From: Micropterix aruncella
Taxonomy: Eukaryota; Arthropoda; Insecta; Lepidoptera; Micropterigidae
Assembly (NCBI GenBank): GCA_944548615.1
Contig: OX155952.1
Coordinates: 24,647,417-24,711,416 of the forward strand
Reading direction: 5' to 3'
DNA: 64,000 bases
The translations under genes and the position numbers were made by a program. This document shows positions 34,870-45,583 of the stretch, one piece after another. Below the pieces are notes generated by a model. The model was not told where the DNA came from. It made no database searches and was given only the letters and a program-made list of their open reading frames with translations. Each line of letters begins with the position of its first letter. Within the stretch, counting starts at the first letter, position 1.

Positions 34870-35706
34870 TGCTTCTGCCGTTACTAGACTATGCCGATGT
34901 CGTTTATCTGGATCTCACCGAAAACAGACTGGATAAGCTTGAGCGCCTAGAGAACTTTTGCATAAGGTACATATTCAGTCTCCGAAAGCATGACTTAAGT
35001 ATGACGGAAGTATGTTTCCGAGTACCGAGCAAAATTGCAATAGCTTCGTATACAGGACCGGAGAAATTTGCATATCCTTTCACTTCTATATAATGTCCTA
35101 CACAATCCTACATCTCTCTCCTAACTCAACGAGGCTTTTACCGGATTAGGAAGTAATGGTCTCCCACTTCGTTCAAGTCAGAATAATACCCTTCGTATCC
35201 CAAAACACAAAACCACTTTTATTTCCTACTTATTCACCGTACATACAGGTCGACTATGGAATCAGCTTCCTTCAACTATTAGAGGCGCTAGCTCACTGTC
35301 CACCTTTAAGCAATCATTGAAAAAGCACTTAATTTCACAATAAATATGAACTATAAATTCTAAACTTTCCGTTATCCCCTCTCTTTCCTTATATTATTTT
35401 GGCAGTTATTATTTATATTTTAGTTAGTTTTTTTATTTATATAATAATATATGTATGTATGTATATCATTCTCGAAAATTTATTTATTTATTTGCATTAG
35501 ATACACACAAAATGCATATTATAATGCTTTAATTTAAAATGACATTTTATATCTTTTTGTATCATATTAAACTTTAATTTTTGCCTACTCGTCTATTCAC
35601 ATCAGCATGTTGGTTGACTAAAAGATATTGTGATGTGGCAATACGTCCGCCATTGTACCTTGTTTTTATTGTGCAATAAAGAGATTTTCATTCATTCATT
35701 CATTCA
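34870..35706 (+). pseudogene. CR1/Jockey-type LINE 3' part with (TTCA)n tail
   Basis: Reading frames give PLLDYADVVYLDLTENRLDK and LERLENFCIRYIFSLRKHD (the post-palm YAD..W....L..LE..QN.C.R.I block). After frameshifts comes GRLWNQLPSTIRGASSLSTF, then KQSLKKHL and a stop at about 35340, the LINE pol C-terminus. The 3' UTR ends CCATTGTACC...TTTTTATTGTGCAATAAAG, then TTCATTCATTCATTCATTCA (35688-35706). The inverted copy of this 3' end at 55395-55500 shows that the tail belongs to the family. Several indels; non-functional. Confidence 0.75.
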
Positions 35707-36619
35707 GTATTCAATACACAAAATATTTAATATTATTGTCGGTGATAATACACATGTACATCTGTAAATCTGTATACTAAATGTATGTCTGAGAGAGAAA
35801 ACTTGACTAAAATATAGGTATCTCGGCAACATGGTTAAGGTTTCTTTTTGTCTGCTTTGTGCCTGTCTGGCGCTTGTGTTGCTATTCAGCCGATTTTACT
35901 ATTCCATCCCCTGTGTTGGCGCGCTCGCTATTCGGCGTGCTACGCTTTTCCGTTTGTGTCCCACATTGCTCCGGCATCCGAGGATATTTCCGCTATGGCG
36001 CATCCCGTTTTTGCGTCCTTTTTGATCCAAATCACGCTAATCGAAGCCTTTGTTTATTTACACGTAAACCAAAATGATGTCATCGCCTATGAATAGCCAG
36101 TATCGGATACGGGTCGTTCGCGAGCCGGTAGCATACTACCAGCATACGTACGCTACTATCCCTAATGCCATGTATCTTTGTAATATGCGGCTGTCGTCCT
36201 CATATCACGAAGGTACATTATCATATCGTACATTTAAATACAAAACGCTTCATATGTATATTCATTATTATGAAAGATAGCACAAGTTTTAGTCGTGGCT
36301 TGAGAGGCTTTTACTTGAACGTGTTAAATTTGAAGTTTGAACACATTTTGTGCTGTATTAGATTTAGCTGTTTTATCTTCGGTGGGTTGATTTAATGCGG
36401 AAAAGTGACAACCGTTCATTTGACACTCCGCTCTCACGTACTGCTTTGTCTCGTTCACATGAACTAGTCTCCGATTTTAGTTCAAGAGAAACGCAATCGA
36501 GCCCAATGGTTATTTATATTTTTTTTATCAATTATAGATATTATCCGTAAAAGTTACACAAAAAATATGACATGACTTCCATGACATGACATTTCACATG
36601 TTCGTGATCACATTTCACA

Positions 36620-38215
36620 TATTCGTGGTCGTTCACAATATTATTATTTGTTTCTGTTTTACTTTACGTAATTTTGTGTATTTGGCAAATACGAGTAAAA
36701 CTCTATTATGTATTTTTTAACGTGACGTCGTTTTTTGTAGTTAGTCTGGTTGCGGGTCTGGGCCATTCGCGGTCCGGCGAATCAATCCCGAACGAGAATT
36801 CGTGCGCAAGCCTGGCACGCCAAAAAGAGCGCGAGATGGGCGCAACTTGATTGTGATTCGTGAATCGGCGAATTAATCATATTTTTGAATTATTGTTGAC
36901 TATTTGAATGAATAAATTTAATGATTTTAATTTTCAGGGATGGATTATTATAATATTTAAAAATATATTGACTATTTGTATTGTGCCATTTATATAGTTG
37001 TAATTTCATAATATATAATCTTTTATTTAATTATTTTCTAACTCACTATTCGTTGTACCGATATTTTAAATATTTTAACAAGTTAAATTATTTTTAAAAG
37101 TTTATAGCAATGAGACTGCACACAATTGAAATGTACTGAAATACTATTTGATTTAGACCATGTAATATCAAATTTACTATTCCAAGAGTGGTATTATTTA
37201 ACAACTGGCCTATTTTATTAATGAAAATTAAAATAAATAAAATTAAGTTTAATAATCATACTTATTTGCATACATTACGTAGCGTTTAGGATATTATCAT
37301 GTTTGTGGTCTTGATCCTTTACTTTATTTTTATTATTTTGGTTGCATTTCACGTAATTTAGTTTTTTTCTGCCAATATTATATATTTTTAAATGTGACAC
37401 AGTATTTGTAGTTGGATTGGTTGCGGGTCCTGTCCGTTCACGGTTTGGTGATTCGGTCCCCAGCAAGAATTTGTCTGGCCTGGCAGTTAGCGCGAGGAAA
37501 GCGTAACTTAATCGTAATTCGTGAGTCGGAGAATTATTATTAATTTTTTTTAATTATTGGCAGTTTGCACGGCTAAATTAGAACATTTGGTTACCAGAGA
37601 TGGATTATTAAATTTTAAAATTTGTTTTGACTTTATGTGTTCTATTATTATTGCCATTTACTCATATTATTGTAAATTTATATTGCGTATTTTTTTAATT
37701 TGATTTTTTCACAACAGACTATTAATTCTATTATATTATTGTTATTAAAACAGCGTAAATTATTTTTAAAAGCTGTTTACTGTGAAATAATATATTATAC
37801 TATTTAAGGTAGATTATACCATTTAAGGTAGATCATTTAGTATCAAATTGACTATTTCAAGAGTCGTGATTTCTACCAACTGGCTTATTTTATATGTTTT
37901 AAAAAAAAGTTGCTTTTATCATGATTAGGCATCCCCATATGTAACGTTTTTAAAATTAAAATGTTCTTGATCTTGGTCCGTTACAGCTTTTTATTTATTT
38001 TTGTTACATTTTAGAACATTTTTTTTCTGCAAATAAAATTTTATTGTATAGTTTTAAACGTGACGTCGTTATTTGAAGTTAGTCCGGTTGCGGGTCCCGG
38101 CCGTTCGCGGTCCGGCGATTCGGTCCCGGAGCAAGAATTCGTCCGCAAACCTGGCACGCGGAAGTGAGCGCGAGGAGGGCGCAACTTGATCGTGAGTCGG
38201 CGAATTATCCGTTCG
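36620..38215 (+). repeat. Tandem array of ~670-bp units (about 2.4 units)
   Basis: The block GGTTGCGGGTC...CCGTTCGCGGTCCGGCGAT, with CTGGCACGC and GCGCAACTTGATCG, recurs with TGCGGG at 36751, 37422 and 38089, spacings of 671 and 667 bp. The AT-rich parts between also match in order: AACGTGACGTCGTT, GGATGGATTATTA, AAATTATTTTTAAAAG, TAT(C)AAATT.ACTATT.CAAGAG and CAACTGGC(C/T)TATTTTAT. The third unit stops soon after the GC-rich block. A GC-rich block inside AT-rich units is odd for a satellite and suggests tandem amplification of a mobile element or segment. Confidence 0.8.
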
Positions 38216-38219
38216 AACG

Positions 38220-38780
38220 GAAAATTGGAACGCCACATAGATAATTATCTGACATCGACAGCGGCAGGCTGTGCGGCCGCCGGCGACATTCCTCTCTTCC
38301 TTCCCTCTCCTTTCAAGGGGAGACCCTCTCCGCTCCTCGTCTGGTCGACGAAATGTAAAATTTGGTGACACCGGCGCTTAAAGCCGCCAAGCCGTATTTA
38401 CCATATTGTAGACGACAAACAAAATTTCCGATCTTGCGACACATACGGTGTGTGGGGAAAATGTATGGCAATAGTTTTTAAAGCATAACTATTTAATTTT
38501 TAACCGACTTCAAAAAAAGGAGAATGTTATCGATTCGGTTCTTTTTTTTAACGTGTATTAACTGGAAACTCTGCCATTTAAGAACCGATTTGGAAAAAAA
38601 TTGTTTTATTTAAAAGGATATACTTACTGATTGGTCCGATTTTTATCAAAATCCTGTTTCGATGATGAGATCCATGAGGAATTAAGGGAACTCTTCAAAT
38701 ATTATCTTATGAAGTTGTAAATTTACATGTTGGTTCATTTCCGATGATAGTGCATTTATTTATGGTAAGAATGACCTGAT
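38220..38780. other. GC-rich then AT-rich stretch, no gene recognised
   Basis: Follows the third partial 670-bp unit. A GC-rich region (38255-38400) has overlapping frames on both strands without recognisable domains. AACCGACTTCAAAAAAAGGA near 38503-38522 is a motif often seen in lepidopteran repeats. Confidence 0.35.
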
Positions 38781-38784
38781 TCTA

Positions 38785-39096
38785 TACCCTGGGTTGGCTC
38801 CCGACAAGAGGTCTCCTCAACGGTCAACAGCACAGGCACAAACATTTTTATACTCATTCAGTTATGATATCCCGTTCTAAGTTTCACTATGACATGACTG
38901 CTGCACCCAGGGTTGGCTCCCGACGAGACGACTCCTCAACGGTCAACAGCACAGCCACGAAATTTTGATGCATTCAATTACGACAGCCCGTTCTAAGCTT
39001 CACCAAAACAAGACTGTGACACCCAGGGTTCGGTTCCAACGAGGGAACTCCTCAACGATCAACAGGACTGACAGAAAATTTTGTATACGCATTCAA
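38785..39096 (+). repeat. Tandem array of ~118-bp units (satellite S118), array 2, left part
   Basis: Units start at GGGTTGG near 38791, 38910 and 39026 (spacings 119 and 116). They share GACTCCTCAACGGTCAACAG, TATGATATCCCGTTCTAAG-like sequence and CTGCTGCACCCAGGGTTGG with array 1. The array breaks at 39096 where a LINE is inserted and resumes at 40700. Confidence 0.85.
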
Positions 39097-40699
39097 ATCA
39101 AATCAAATCAACTAATATATTGTCCTAAAAACTAATACATAGTTGTACAGACAGTTGTATTACATTTACATTTGGCCATGATATGAATGAATTCTTCAGT
39201 AATGATCAAATTCTTCTATTAATAATCAAAACATAAAAGGTTACTCGTAAGAATAAATAAGGTATTATTGTAGAATTAAATCGAGTTTCAACATTTAGTT
39301 TACCAGATAAAAAACACAGAGTAATAAATTCTTTAAAATACCGATAAAAATAAGTTTTGTAGTATAAGTAAATTTAATAAATGTAATGTCAAAAATAATA
39401 AAAAAATGTGACGATTGTCAAAAAGTAAAATAAAATGTCTTAGTGATTATATTGCAAATAAAAATAGTCAAGGTATAATTAATATGTGCCTACCTAATAA
39501 TAGAAATAGTCAATACATTTTAGTCAAATTGAAAATCGATTAAAAACCTATTACAGAAAGAGATATAGTCGAGATGCATACAGTTGTTAGAGATAGCTTA
39601 TGTCGTACAATTCTCTGTCAATGAGATATAATTTGAGTTTATTTTTAAATTGGAGCATTTTTCCTTCGCGGCATATTTTTTTGATACTAGAGGGTAGCTT
39701 ATTGTAGCATATAATTCCGACGTAGTTCGGATCCCTTTTAAAACGTTCTAGATTTGGACAAGGAAGAATCGGATTATTTCTCCCCCTGGTAAAGTGTTTA
39801 TGGGTATCTGAATGTATCGGCAGCTGAGCAAGGTTTTTTTATGATCAATTTATCGCATTCTAAAACGTATAGAAATGGAAGGGTGAGGATTTTAAGCCTT
39901 CTGAAATGACCACGGCATGATTCTACATAACCCAGATTACTAAAAATTCTAATAGCCCGTTTTTGCAATGAAAAAATATGTTGTCTTAGATCGATGGTGC
40001 ATTGCGTCCAGAAAAGATAACCGTAACGGAGAAAAGACTCAAAATAAGCCAAATAAATCGTTTTCGTGTCCTTAGAATTAATCAGTTTACGTATTTGGCG
40101 CAGCAGAAAACAGGCACTAGAAAGTTTGTCTCTTAATTGTTCTCCGTGTGCATTCCATCTCAAGTGATTATTTTAAAATAAACCAAGAAATTTGTGAGAA
40201 CTGACATCGGCTATGTTGTTTTTTCCAATATGTACCTGTGAAGTATTTTGTATTTTATTTTGCTGAGAGGATATAAACATTGAAACAGTTTTCGACGTGT
40301 TAAGGGATAACTTGTTTCTCTCAAACCATGCATTTAGTGAAACAAATTGAGCATTTAAAGTTGTAACAACTTGGTCAATATTAGAATGTACATAGTTTAT
40401 GCTAATGTCATCTGCAAATAATGTTACTTTGGAATGTGTTATGGCAGTTGGGAGGTCTTTTATATATAAAAGGAAAAGGGTTGGTCCCAGAATATTCCCT
40501 TCTGGAACTCCGCACTTTACTTCACACTCATTCGACATTACCTTCTTTAATAATCCGCCTTCGTAGTACAAAGTTGTAATACTTGTTTCCGATTTGATAG
40601 GTAACTGTAGAACCACTTAAGACTGTTCCCTCGGATGCCGTATTTGTCGAGTTTACTAAGCAACATATTGTGATTCACCATATCGAACGCTTTTGAGAG
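39097..40699 (-). mobile_element. 5'-truncated CR1/Jockey-type LINE inserted in the S118 array
   Basis: The insertion is flanked by ATTCAA (39091-39096 and 40700-40705), a plausible short target duplication, and the satellite unit reads on across it. The 3' end, at the left because the element is on the minus strand, has a (TTTGA)n-type tail, seen as AAATCAAATCAAATCAA on the + strand at 39094-39110. The 5' end is truncated inside the reverse transcriptase. The coding relic is annotated separately. Confidence 0.8.
39590..40699 (-). pseudogene. LINE reverse transcriptase, palm to C-terminus
   Basis: Reading leftward from 40699: LSKAFDMVNHNMLLSKLDKY (motif A with its Asp), a YLSNR block, CEVKCGVPEGNILGPTLFLL (motif B), THSKVTLFADDISINYVHS (motif C, FADD), then WFERNKLSLNTSKT and HKFLGLF followed by a stop near 40174. 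The same frame continues LRWNAHGEQLRDKLSSACF, KTIYLAYFESFLRYGYLFWT and QKRAIRIFSNL to about 39830. There a frameshift moves to TRGRNNPILPCPNLERFKRD and the C-terminal NKLPSSIKKI block near 39650. The endonuclease domain is lost by truncation. Both catalytic regions A and C are intact, so it decayed after a 5'-truncated insertion. Confidence 0.85.
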
Positions 40700-40775
40700 A
40701 TTCAATTATGATAGCCCGTATCACAATGACATGTTGAACTTATATAAAATATCACCATGATGCTGCTGCACTTAT
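40700..40775 (+). repeat. S118 array 2, right remnant after the LINE
   Basis: Resumes with ATTCAATTATGATAGCCCGT and, after a deletion, reaches CATGATGCTGCTGCACTT, the end of the 118-bp unit. Confidence 0.7.
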
Positions 40776-41514
40776 GTAAAAAAATGGTTTCGGGTTTTTT
40801 TTTCGTTCAAATTTTGTGTATTATTTGATATAAATAAGTCTTTAAATATAATGTTTCTAAAGCAGTTACTTCAGCGTAATCAATAATTTCAGCTTTGTAG
40901 CAGTGCTCAGCTGGAGGCTTTTAATCGGAATAGCCTTTAGCTCCGATGTCAGGCTTCTTTGGATGCCATTCACAGTACCCTTTTGAAATAGTGGTTTTGG
41001 AATATTTTAAAACAGATGCAAGGTCTCAATACATCCCTTCTTCTGAATTTTCTCTGACTCCATGTGCGTTAGTTAAAGTCGTAATAGTAAAAGTCTTTGT
41101 TCATAGTAGATTGATTATTTATTCGCGTAATTGTTTTTTTCGACAGTGAAAAATAGCAGTGCACGTGCGTTGCCGTCGTCGCGATTACATATGTTGCTAC
41201 TATATTTCTCGGCAGAACAGCGACTACTGCCCCGCCGAGCTGCGTATTCAGGGGTATAAAAGAGAAAAGAGCGGCAAGTAGGGCGCGCGGGCGAGGCGAC
41301 TTGTATGGCTGGTTAGCGACTGCAATAAAGCGTGTTATGCCTATCTAATCGCTCGCATGACTGCCACATCCCAAATTACGTTTTTCAAAGTATTTTGGAG
41401 CTAATGAAGTAATAAATAGTTACGCATTTAGTCTAGATCGTACTAAACAATCCATCGCTTATCACATGACTGAAAGTCATTTCTACTCTGTGTTAAACGT
41501 TGAGGCAAACAGAA

Positions 41515-41668
41515 TTCCGTCGGTGTCTAACGGTTTGCTGGTGAACTAGATAGTAGATTGTTTTGTCCCCAAGTCTTCTACGCTCATCCCACGGCTAAAA
41601 GAACGATCTATATCGTTATACCAGCCTGGGGTGACGGGTTCGATCGTTGTGGTCGACACCGCCCTACT
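41515..41668 (+). repeat. Family X, copy F (3' end only)
   Basis: Only the last ~150 bp: ACTAGATAGTAGATTGTTTT, CCCAAGTCTTCTACGCTCAT, CCACGGCTAAAAGAACGATC, TTATACCAGCCTGGGGTGAC, GGGTTCGATCGTTGTGGTCG and ACACCGC. GGGTTCGATCG is the best B-box-like match among the copies. The closest relative is copy G. Confidence 0.65.
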
Positions 41669-41788
41669 GTTTAATATATGAAAACAGTCATAGGCTACGT
41701 AAAAAAAACAGGTAATAACATGGTATATTTATGTTGACTTGTAACTTGTATGTAGACTTGAAAATTTTTGGCAACAATATGCGTTTAT

Positions 41789-43849
41789 AAAATCGAAGAC
41801 TATCGCGGTTGTTTGACATTATAAATAGGATAGAAAACGAATTTACCGCGTGAAATTTGTAGGACCCGACGTTTCCGTTACTGCGACAGGATGTGGCTGT
41901 CTTTGTACGCAAGGCCAAGGCTCCCACAGTCGAACACCACAGCCGCCCAGAGAAAAAGCTTAAAATCTCTGCGGGATAATAAGGACGTAGTTGTGTTGCG
42001 GGCCGATAAAGGCAACGCAACCGTGATACTCGATACCGTGGACTACGAGCGGAAAATTGGGACGCTCTTAGAAGACGCCAACACTTACGAGAAGGTGAAT
42101 TACAATCCCACGAGCAGAATTACCAGGCAAACGAGAGTTTTAATCGATAAATCTGTCACTTCCCTCCCAGAAATAGCTTATCTCACTAAACCACGTAACG
42201 TACAGCCACCGAAATTATATGGCTTACCTAAAATCCATAAGGATAATGCACCATTGAGACCGATTGTGAGCCAAATCGACAGCCTTACATATCCTCTGTC
42301 AAAACACTTGGCTGGTGTCCTCCAACCGCTTACGGGCAAAACGACGTCTTACGTGAAAGACTCGCGACATTTCGTAAGCATTATTAGAAGCTTAAAACTG
42401 GCCGAAGACGAAATAATGGTGATCTTTAACGTCGAATCTTTATTTACGAATTTGCCCATTTCGGAGTGTCTTACGGTGGTGAGAGATAAACTAAGGTCTG
42501 AGGACCTCCCTATTAGCTACGCCGACATGCTTCAACATTGCCTGACATCCTGCTACTTTCTATGGAACGGAGATTATTACAAACAAATCGACGGAGTAGC
42601 AATGGGATGCCCCGTATCGCCGATAGTTAGTGACCTATATATGGAATATTTTAAGGAATTAGCCATAAAAACCTCCAAAATTAAACCCATTCTCTGGCTT
42701 CGCTACGTGGATGATACCTTCTGCATCCTGAAAGGCAACATTCAAACGGTGAAAGAATTCCTGGGTCATCTAAACTCCATACACCCAAAAATCAGTTTCA
42801 CCTATGAAGTAGAGAAGGACGGCTCCTTACCATTTTTGGATGTCAAAGTGACGAGGAGAAGTGACAATACTCTCGGACATACGGTATATCGGAAGCCCAC
42901 ACATACGGACAGATATTTGCATGCAAGCTCACACCATCATCCCTACCATCTACGTTCAGTGCAAACGTCGCTCGTGAATCGAGCACGCGATCTATGCGAC
43001 ACTGAGCATTTTCCGAAGGAGATGGAACATGTCAATGATGTCCTTAGGAAAAATGGATACGGAAAATATCACGAGACACGCACACGATCTAATACGGACG
43101 AAACTCAAAAACCGAGCAGATCAAGAGCATTCTTACCATACGTCAAGGGCGTGACTGATCGAATAAGTAAGATGCTAAACAGATTCGATATAAAAACGAT
43201 CTTCAAACCGACCCAAAATATAGCTCGATTTTTGAGGCCTGTTAAGGATGTAATACCACTGCAAACCCCGGGTGTGTATAAAGTCGAATGCAGCTGCGGT
43301 CTAGCCTACGTTGGACAAACGAAACGGCCCATAGCCACGCGACTGACAGAACACATCAAAGCTGTTAAAAACGTTCAGCGAGAAAAATCGGCGATCTGAG
43401 AACATATATTGGATAGCGGAAGTAACCACTGGATGCAGTTTCAAAATCCCATTGTTCTATCCAAGGAACAATTCTACTTTCCTCGCATGATCCGGGAAGC
43501 CATTGAAATAAGAAGAACTCCGAACTTCAATAGAGATGACGGCTACAAACTCTCTTCTACGTGGAAACCTCTTCTTAAAATGTTCCCGCCGCCGAACGCC
43601 GAACGCAAAGACGTAAAACAGGATACAGTGAGTGTTGTGTGCAAGACGGATTTAAAAAATTCCCGCGCTCCGAGCCCGGCCCCCCACCACCGTTATAACC
43701 TACGCAGTGGCGGCAGCGGTTAGCGGCCTACCCGCAAAACAACGGACTGACAGCTCTTCAGTCTACCCTAGACAACGGCGGCTGCAACGTCACCGAAACG
43801 TCGGGTCCTACAAATTTCACGCGGTAAATTCGTTTTCTATCCTATTTAT
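41789..43849 (+). mobile_element. Penelope-like retroelement with inverted terminal arms and 13-bp target duplication
   Basis: Flanked by a perfect direct repeat AATATGCGTTTAT (41776-41788 and 43850-43862). Near each end is an inverted arm: left 41819-41876, reading TTATAAATAGGATAGAAAAC and then GGACCCGACGTTTCC; right 43795-43849, its reverse complement. Penelope-like elements often carry such LTR-like direct or inverted flanks. The left end extends about 30 bp beyond the arm (AAATCGAAGACTATCGCGGT). The body holds one long, nearly intact ORF. The clean duplication and long frame suggest a recent insertion. Confidence 0.9.
41891..43723 (+). pseudogene. Penelope-type reverse transcriptase with GIY-YIG endonuclease, inactivated
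   Basis: About 610 codons broken by one TGA at 43397-43399. Domains in order: the N-terminal VVLRADKGNATVILD block (residues ~36-50), YGLPKIHKD...LRPIVS (~111-128), motif A region IFNVESLFTNLPI (~178-190), YKQIDGVAMGCPVSPIVSDL (motif B), LRYVDDTFCIL (motif C with YVDD), LPFLDVKV...YRKPTHTDRYLH (thumb), and a GIY-YIG nuclease starting GVYKVECSCG (~461) with LAYVGQTKR. After the stop the frame resumes EHILDSG and REAIEI..TPNFNRDDGYKL, the end of the nuclease. Two lesions are visible: the first catalytic Asp (F-D-V in the family) is Asn (codon 180, AAC at 42428-42430), and the TGA truncates the nuclease. The N-terminus is probably shortened. It would have copied element RNA and nicked target DNA in the nucleus. 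Confidence 0.93.
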
Positions 43850-44075
43850 AATATGCGTTTATTACTAAAATTACTGTAGACGTAAACAAATAGTCATATT
43901 GTATTTATATTCATTAGTATACCAATTTTTATAATATTTATGAATGAAATACAGCAAAGCAATTGCGATTTTTGTTGTGACATAAGGCAACCTTGCATTT
44001 CATGCACTCAGTCTGAGAAAAAAAAATACAACCTGGAAGTTTGCATCTGTTTTTGAAACTGCAACTTATTTCATC

Positions 44076-44420
44076 ATGGCCAATAATGTCATTCAATGAT
44101 TAGTGCCATTTAAAGCGTTTCTTATAAAGGCTGTTTAAATCACAGAAATAATAGGGAGAAATAGAATGCCATCTATTAGTCTATCTGTAAATTGCGTAAT
44201 TATTACGAAATGAAACCTGTATATGCAATTAAATTATGACATGTAAGTATTATTAAAATAATTAAATTAAATCATTTAAATATTATTAAAATAATAAGAG
44301 CTACGATTTAAATTTGTTTGTTTATATGTATATTTTTATTTCGAGATAGGATATGGTATAGCCATGTAAATATTATTAAAATAATAAGAGCTATGATTTA
44401 AAATTCGTTTCTTAATATGT
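44076..44420 (+). repeat. Duplicated segment, left copy
   Basis: Shares long ordered blocks with 45413-45583 / 46656-46880: ATTAGTGCCATTTAAAGCGT, GCTGTTTAAATCACAGAAAT, AATAGGGAGAAATAGAAT, TTACGAAATGAAACCTGTAT, and a twice-repeated TATTATTAAAATAATAAGAG module followed by TTCGAGATAGGATATGGTAT. A weaker relative of the first part is at 13770-13860. No coding content. Confidence 0.75.
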
Positions 44421-44998
44421 GGGACAAACTGAAATTTTTGAAACTGGCCACTTATAAGAAGACACACAAAAACCAGTTACGCTTGGCTTCTATTACTTCA
44501 TCTAGCTATTCCAAAAATCTAGCTTGTATCTAATATAATTTTCAAATACAACATCAAACATTGACAGAAGATTGTCAATAGATGAGAAGATTTGTTAACA
44601 ATTAGATAAAATACTCCTTTATAGGGAACTCGACAATAAAAACTATCTATCCAAGTAACACATTCAACTTCTTCACCCACCACATTCAATTTTTTTTAAA
44701 AACGATTTAAATTACCCGCCAAAAGTAATGTATTTTTTTTTCTTTCACACATGATTTATTGTCTATGATCAACATGCGTTCGGAACAGACACACTGATGT
44801 TTTTGAATTAAATTATTGCAAATGTATGTATGTAGACTATTGGCAATAATATGTATTTAAGGGTTAGGTCCAAAAAGTAACTGCACCAGTAGGTATCCCA
44901 CCATATAACCTGAAGGCGTGTCACTCATTCTTTGTTGAACCGCTGGCATAAATTTACAGTGTTGCATCGCGACAGATGGTTATCCATCACAATGGAAG

Positions 44999-45210
44999 GT
45001 AAACCGCGTTTCTCCAATTCACAAGGGTGGAGCTAAGTCGAACGTTGAAAAATATCGGTCCGTTGCACCCACGTCCTACCCACTGCTGCGAAATTATTCG
45101 AAATAACACAGCGATATTTTCAACTGACGGAAAACTCACTATCTGAGGCGCAGTACCTACTCGTACTTTGACCGCTCCACAACGCGACCGTGCCGCTCCA
45201 AAACGACTAA
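44999..45210 (+). pseudogene. LINE reverse transcriptase N-terminal palm relic
   Basis: A frame reads VNRVSPIHKGGAKSNVEKYR and SVAPTS, matching the W.....PI.KKG.....NYRPIS..S opening motif of LINE reverse transcriptases. A frameshifted continuation resembles KLFEITQRYFQLTENSLSEA. Short and decayed; lies between the two duplicated segments. Confidence 0.55.
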
Positions 45211-45583
45211 CCATTGCTTATATAGCTCATAAAATTGCTCAACTCCATAGTACATTTTAGCAATCCTTCTGCACCGGTAAAATGAAGTTGGCGCTGATAG
45301 TATTGAACGGCGAAACTAATAGCAATGTATTCGTCTATCGATAATAACATTGATAATTAATGTTTTTTTTAAAGGACTGATTCAATATAAACCCAAAATT
45401 TTTACAAATAATAACAATAATGTCACTCAATTATTAGTGCCATCTAACGCGTTTCTTAAAACGGCTGTTTAAATCACAGAAATAATAGGGAGAAATAGAA
45501 TACCACTATTAGTCTATCTGAACTTTAAAAGTGCGTAATATTACGAAATGAAACCTGTATATGAAATTAAATTATGACATGTA

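Noticed and set aside
35831..36025. Hydrophobic 64-codon frame as the missing membrane-anchor exon
   Set aside because: Starts at its own Met with no acceptor in the right phase, and overlaps two other open frames; no further support.
41515..41668. tRNA gene suggested by GGGTTCGATCG
   Set aside because: No cloverleaf or A-box at the right distance; the sequence is the 3' end of family X.
41688..42020. 110-codon minus-strand frame overlapping the Penelope start
   Set aside because: Antisense of the well-supported Penelope ORF; no domain.
43760..43815. Hammerhead ribozyme at the Penelope right arm (CCGAAACGTCGGGTC)
   Set aside because: Penelope elements can carry hammerheads and the GAAAC plus GTC part is suggestive, but the required CUGANGA box is not present upstream (CTGCAAC has several mismatches). 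A covariance search would decide.
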